From Physcomitrium patens (Eukaryota; Streptophyta; Bryopsida; Funariales; Funariaceae), in contig NC_037270.1 in NCBI RefSeq assembly GCF_000002425.4, positions 11,916,494-11,980,493 of the forward strand: a DNA stretch of 64,000 nt, read 5' to 3'. Of this stretch, positions 57,951 through 64,000 are shown piece by piece (the stretch's first letter is position 1; every line of letters begins with the position of its first letter). The notes under the pieces were generated by a model, which worked only from the letters and a program-made list of their open reading frames with translations, searched no databases and was not told the origin of the DNA. Both the position numbers and the translations under genes were made by a program.

Positions 57951-58640
57951 ACTATTTTATTTAATCCTCACTTAAACTTCTTACAAGATCATAAATTATG
58001 ATCCCTACTTAATACATTTTAAGATTAAATGTGGTATTTATTTATTGATTCATAACTATCATACCAACTTCAATTAAACATAAATTCACCTTAAAGTAAA
58101 TCCTTAATAATTCTAAAAAGATCTTTGTAAAATTTTTAATCAAATCTATCAATACTTAAAAAATACTTGATCAAATTCTAAGAAATTTAACCAAATCATA
58201 ATTAAATTTTATAAAAATCCTAAAAAAATATTTACTAAATTTTAACTAAGTGGTAGCTAATTCTAAAAAACCTTTATTCAAATTCTAACCAAACTTTGGA
58301 AAAAATCCAACTAAATATTGACCAATCTTAAAGAAATCCTATTTTAATTCCAACAAAACCTTAAAGAAACTCTAACCAAATTTTAAAAAACCTTTATCAA
58401 TTCTAAGTAGACTAAAATCCAATTGATAGATTTTTGCAAATATTAAAAATTCTTATTAGTTCTCAAATCTCAAATTTATAATATCCTAATTTATTAAATT
58501 TTTAATAGCTTTAAATCAAATCATCCAATTAAGTCCAAATTCGTGATACACATCTAGTATAATTATGTTCACATATGTACAAAATATAATTTTCAATTAG
58601 CTATCAAACTTACAAACTTCTCCAAAATAAGAATTTGACT
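57951..58640 (-). repeat. LTR-B-like fragment, minus strand
   Basis: The reverse complement resembles the LTR at 24,755-26,150: a GGACTTAATTGGATGATTTG stretch (compare GAGGTTAATTGGATGGTTAG near 25,375), then an array of degenerate GGATTT/GGTTAGAATTTGA units at 58,180-58,420. Ends are not defined. Confidence 0.5.
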
Positions 58641-61600
58641 TTAATAAACAAAAGAACCATGTTTTTTCCACAAGTGCACAATTTTGTGCCTTGGGATCTT
58701 GTTTTGATCTTGATTCATATCTGGTCTTCTTTAGATATCATTTTTAAGGGATTTTTGAAGTATTTTTTGCTTAAAACTACTCTTTATCCTTACGTAAAGA
58801 TGTTTATAATATATTTTTTAATTTATATTTTTAAAATTCTTTTTATGGTCATAAAAAATGAATAGAATTATTTATAGTAAAAAAGGTAGTAAAAATATTA
58901 TTTTTCAACTTCCTCCTACCTTTTATCTATGATTTTTAAAGTAATTTTTTAGTATTTTTAATAAAGAAATTTTAAATTACAAGTTTTCATGTATTTTTTA
59001 CCTAGTAGCTATAGTATAATATAATAACATATTAATAAATCTATTATTACTACCTTTAATAGCTAATTATTAAAATTTATTATATTATTCGGATATATAT
59101 AGATTACTATATTATACCTTCTTTAGACTTATTTGTCACCTAAGATATTTGATTAGGATTGGATTGAAAGTATAGTTGTTTCTCCGCTTTAAAACCTTAT
59201 ATTTGCAATTGTGATTAGAGACCATGTTCTTATGACTACATTGAATATTTTTCCAATAGATATATAACTATTAACAATATTAATATAATGGAGCTTTTTT
59301 AGTACTTTTTAAAGTCAAAGAACAATCTTATTATTGATATTATTGTGCTATGGCTTAATGGCGGTCTAATTGCTCTAGCTTCAATAGATTTTTCTTTTAG
59401 GGAGTTTCTTTAGAGTTAGATTGAATTTGATCTATTAATTTAGTGATTGAAAAATTATGTCATTTTCATATTGTTAAATCTCTGCACTACCCCATCCATC
59501 AAATGTAATAAGAACGTTTCATTTTCTTATTTAGGATTTGATTGCAAATTAGTCATAAGATTCTATTGAAAACTACATCTTTAGTTTAGATTTAGATATT
59601 TTTTAACACAATAATTTTAATCGTTAACAAATCAAAATTTTATTAGAGGTATTTAATCTAAATTAGGCTTTATCTAATAGGTTTTGAACCTTGATTTATA
59701 GCTATTAATTGGTGTTGTATTGAATTGTTTGTTGCCTATTACTTTGTATTGTTAATTGCTCTCTTTTCTTATTCTTTGAATTGTATTAATTATGAACATC
59801 ACTCTAATATTAAAAACACAATCCTCACATATATTAAGATATCATTTCTACAATGAAGTTAAACTTACTACAATTCTTTTATTTTCATTTTTTTATTTTC
59901 AGCTTACATTACTTTGTTTTGAGATATGTAGTGTTTTAAATGACATAGAACTTTCTATTTGCAAATATAGTTCATGTCTTATAATCCATGGGATATTTGC
60001 ACAAATTGATGGTCTATTGGAGTAGAAGTTCAATTATTATGTGGCTACTTAAAAGTCTTTATTAAATTTTTATATCATTGGTATCAATTGTAATGCCAAT
60101 GGTGTATATAATTCCTACTATAATATGTATGAAATTGTGATTTTGTATGCTTAAGTCAAGGTATGCTGATGGATTGCATTCTTCAAATAATATTCAATGG
60201 CCACTTTATATAAACATTGGAGATATAAATTCTTTTTTTGCAGCCAAACCAATCAATTGTTGCTAGAAAAATTCAACAAATTTTAGGAATTAATCTTTTA
60301 ATATGATGGCCAATACTATCATAGAATAAAATGATTATAATCAGCAGTCAAAATTACTTTTGCACTAAAGCTCAAGCCATAGGTTACAACTCTCATATCA
60401 CATTTTATTATAGTTAAGATTACATAACACTTAAAATTTAAAGATAATTGTATTTTACATGAAAAAATAAATCTAATATTAAGAAAAAAATAAGACAAAT
60501 CCTATATTTATGTGTACATTTCTTCTTCCATTTTAAGCTAATGTAGGATTAATTTTAATATGCACCATTTTGCACAAGTTAAACTTAATTCATCGTAATA
60601 TATATTTTGCTTGTTATAAAAGTATCATAATATTTCCTATATTTTGCATAAATACTATTCAACAATTATAATTTTTAATGATTTATTTTTCTCTCCATAG
60701 ATTTGATCATGTATTCTATGCAAGTCTTTGCATATTTAGAAGGTGATGTTTTTATTTACATTAAAATTTTTAAGTTCTTGGATTATTGCATGCAACATAG
60801 CAAGGCACTTTCTACACAATTTTAGCTTTATAATATTTGAATCATAATTAAACTTGGTAGAGTTGATTTTACCAAGATCATCAAAATTTTGATATATATC
60901 ATTATTTTAGAATAGCAAGTTAAAGAGCAATTCTATTAACAACTTTTTGATGTTTAATTTCTTATTATTTGTTTATTGTTGTCTTCTATACTTTTCACAT
61001 CCTTATCTATTTTGCCATTTTCTTCTTATTTGGTTGCACTATTCAATGGCTTTATATATTTTTAAAAATAATTTATTGTTTCTTAGGATATTTTATCCCA
61101 TGTAAACTTGTCCAATGCATGGCTTACAATACATTGTCTTTTTAAGGCTTAATTATTCTATATTTAAATTTATCAAGAGAAAATTAGATTTGAATACAAC
61201 AAAATAGTTATTTGAATGTGACAAAAATACCAACCTCTATTGGTTGGAGAATAGATGTGGTGTTAGAAGGAAAGAAGTGGTGAGAATCATTTGGCATTTT
61301 AACAATATTCAAATTATTAGAAGCACAATTATCAAGGAAAAGAATAAATTTTATATGTTAAGAGTCCATTTTACAATTGAGTTATTGGAATCATTTAATA
61401 AATAAGATTAACATCATTGAAGCATTTTTGTCTAAGCAATAATAAGATCGAAGTTGTTCACTTATTTTCTTTTCAAATGTAGGTAGCTTTTGGACCCTCT
61501 TATTACTAACTCATTTAAGCTACTTAATTTCCAAACCATTGGTTGTAAATGCCATCGATATCCTTTTTTTTTTTGTTTGTTTTTTTTTCTTTGTATCTTA

Positions 61601-64000
61601 AAATATTGACTTGTTATTTTATCATTTTGTTATTTATTGTAGAATAGGCTTAATTCATCCATGTTCAAAATATTCTATTAATTATATCACTCAATTAATT
61701 ATTTGCACTTAGGAAAACACGGTATTGCTGCTATTATATTTGCACTTTTGCTTTCTATGTGCAAGAGCAAAATAAATAAATAAATAAACAAACAAACAAA
61801 AAACAAAAAAAAATAAAAATAAAAATAAAAATAAAAAACAAAATATTTAGATCCTTAAAATAAGAGATTTAAGTATTTAATTTTTTTTGATTTGTCTTCA
61901 TCTATTATTTTGCTTAAATTTCCAAGTTTCTCACTTTTTTTATAAATGAGAGCTAATTTGATATTAATGCACTTATCTCTACAATAACAAATACATGTTC
62001 CAAGTTCAACTTCTACTATTGAAAAGTGTGGCATAAATTCACAATAACTTCTCAACTCTTTGTTTTTTAGTTTCTCATATTTCTCTTAATGTGAAAAAAT
62101 GTTTGAAATTATTCCATCCATGGCAACTTTTACAAGGCCAATTCCTTTTTTACTTACTTCGCAAAAGTTGCATGTATTATGTGTACATTTATTTCTTTTG
62201 TCACAAATTTATAATTTTTGCTTGTTTATTAGATTCTGATATGAGTAAGATTGTAAAAAAATATAATTATATATTAGTATTAATTGTATATTAATTATAA
62301 ATTCATACTTATTAAATTATAAAATAACAAGGCCTTAAATTTTTACATTATGCTTTTTAGACTAGATCTATTTTTTCCAACTCAAATCAATCAAGGCTAT
62401 GCCCATGCTTATATCCTTCTTTTGATTTACCATTGTACTTGCACACTCAATTAAAGAAAAATAATTTTTTATATTTTCTCTCCCATTTTTCAACCTTCTT
62501 TAGGTCTATAATTTTGTTAGGTATAACAAACTAGTTATTTCTTAATCTTCATTAGGTTTAGAATCTACTTAGATTAATCCACTTTTTAAGAAATATTATT
62601 GTCTTTTTAAAAGTTGTTGACTTTCTACTTTAAAATTTACATTTTTTCTTTCTAACATTGATTCTTTTATCTTAAAGAGAGTAAACTATCTCTCTTTGTG
62701 GAAATTTTCATTTGGTATTAAAGGTTGTGGATTTTCCTCCTCTCATTTGACTTGTAAATTTGTTAGTTTTGATTATTATTTGGAAGGAAGAAATAAAAAC
62801 TATAAATGCAACATTTAATGAACATAATAAAAGATTTCTAACTATTAGAAATCTTTTTGAGTTTTTAAATATTCTTTTAGAAAAATCTCATGTATTAACA
62901 ATTTCATTTGTAAAAGTACTATTGCTATGCCTATAACAAGATTCTACAATGAGATTTACTATTTATGTCAAAAAATTCTTTAATAGTTAAAAAACCAAAA
63001 TCAAAAACATCAATGGTAGAAAGAAATGTACATCATACATACAAAATACTCCAAAAGCGTTAGTAACAAATTTTATAATTGGTAGAAAGTCAAGAAATGT
63101 AAGTGTAGTAGAATAAACAAGCAATTAATAATAGATAAAATAAGAATAAATTGATGAGTGATTTTAATAAAATATTAATATAAGAAAGAATAATAATTGA
63201 AAAAAACTAAATAATACTCAATTTTGTTCAAAGTTAGTGTAATTAAGCGAATTTGTTAACAAGAGGTCTAATCAACAAACTATGTATAATAGGTACATGA
63301 ATAAACTACTAAAATATCAAATATACAAAAAATATATATAATATAATCAATATTGTAGCTATTGACAATTTGTAGTATTTTTAAAGTGTTTAATGAATAG
63401 ACTATGTATTCATTTGTAAAAATACTATTTTAGCTAAATGTGAAATAGATTTTAGGTGAAAAAAAAAGAATATAAAAAAAACTAAATTAAACAACAAAAA
63501 CAAACAAACAAAAAAGAAGCTAAATGTATCTTGAATTTGTATTAAGTAAAGAAAATACAAGAAATAATACTAAAAATCTACTTTGCTTTACATTAAATGT
63601 GAAAAAAAATTTAATAAAACCTTTTGATTATCTGAGTAATATTTGAAAGTTCTGTTTCTACATTTGCTAGGTATCTTTCGACAATAAATATAGCATATGA
63701 AATACTTAGTTTACCATACAATACTGTTATACATTCGCTTTCATCCTTTGCACAAAGACATTTAAGGCAACCTACACTGAGAAGTGGAATACTACGTGAT
63801 TTCTTTTTTCAATATAAAAGTAAGTTAAGACTTTCTTAATATTAGTTTTTTTAAGGTATCCAAAGCTGACAAATTTCGGAATGTCCAACAGTACCAATAT
63901 CTATAACTCTATTTTATTATCAGTGACGTTCGATGCAAATTTCATTCGTTTTAATTGAACACAATGTACTTAAAATGTCTATATGCGTTTGCATGAGACT
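58641..64000. other. AT-rich stretch without a supported gene
   Basis: Very AT-rich with short incidental frames only. (AAAT/AAAC)n array at 61,769-61,846. Sequence complexity rises a little at 63,650-64,000, where a new unit may begin. Confidence 0.45.
61769..61846. repeat. (AAAT)n/(AAAC)n/(AAAAAT)n compound microsatellite
   Basis: AATAAATAAATAAATAAAC is followed by ACAAACAAAC and AAAAATAAAAAT runs. Confidence 0.85.

Overview
The window looks like nuclear DNA of a land plant, most likely a bryophyte and probably a moss. The RAD23 protein is plant-like, the 5' leaders are plant-like, and the repeats are chromodomain Ty3/gypsy elements of a kind known from mosses. The species is an inference; no marker gene settles it. 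By eye the window is a sea of AT-rich, transition-decayed transposons with a few islands of balanced or GC-rich gene sequence.

Bases 1-34,100 are a nested retrotransposon graveyard. The youngest layer is an almost complete chromovirus (1408-7764) with 542-bp LTRs, a GTTGG target duplication, decayed gag and pol, and an unrecognised third ORF between pol and the 3' LTR. It sits inside a solo long LTR (LTR-B, about 494-8187). That LTR split the third ORF of an older chromovirus, which had itself landed in a minus-strand gypsy element (8895-12150). From 12.4 to 23 kb there are more chromovirus pieces on both strands, including a minus-strand element (23,066 down to 17,892) whose RT is cut by a 1.25-kb solo LTR (LTR-C). 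From 23 to 32 kb lie three plus-strand fragments of a second, divergent gypsy lineage with long LTRs.

Bases 34,100-42,450 are a gene island. It holds a multi-exon gene (35,596-37,597) with a Ser/Arg/Asp-rich N-terminus, a Cys cluster and a C-terminal fold resembling 2-oxoglutarate oxygenases, and then RAD23 (39,017-41,680), an ubiquitin receptor. A 100-N assembly gap removes the RAD23 UBA1/linker exons. The RAD23 introns are strikingly G-rich on the coding strand.

Bases 42,450-48,100 are again decayed retroelements. A second island (48,100-51,400) carries an ARF-family GTPase on the minus strand (50,806-50,060, two exons). At 52,780-55,023 is a Mutator-like element with about 400-bp terminal inverted repeats, a 9-bp target duplication and GC-rich, gene-like cargo, i.e. 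a Pack-MULE. The rest (55-64 kb) is AT-rich with LTR fragments and no supported gene.

Two observations deserve most attention. First, a dyad of exactly 30 nt (13-bp arm, 4-nt loop, 13-bp arm) lies 10-11 nt downstream of the start of the TATA box in at least eight LTR copies of different sequence. Second, the extra chromovirus ORF is recognisable in several copies and in two LTR families. The three host genes show no functional link to each other.
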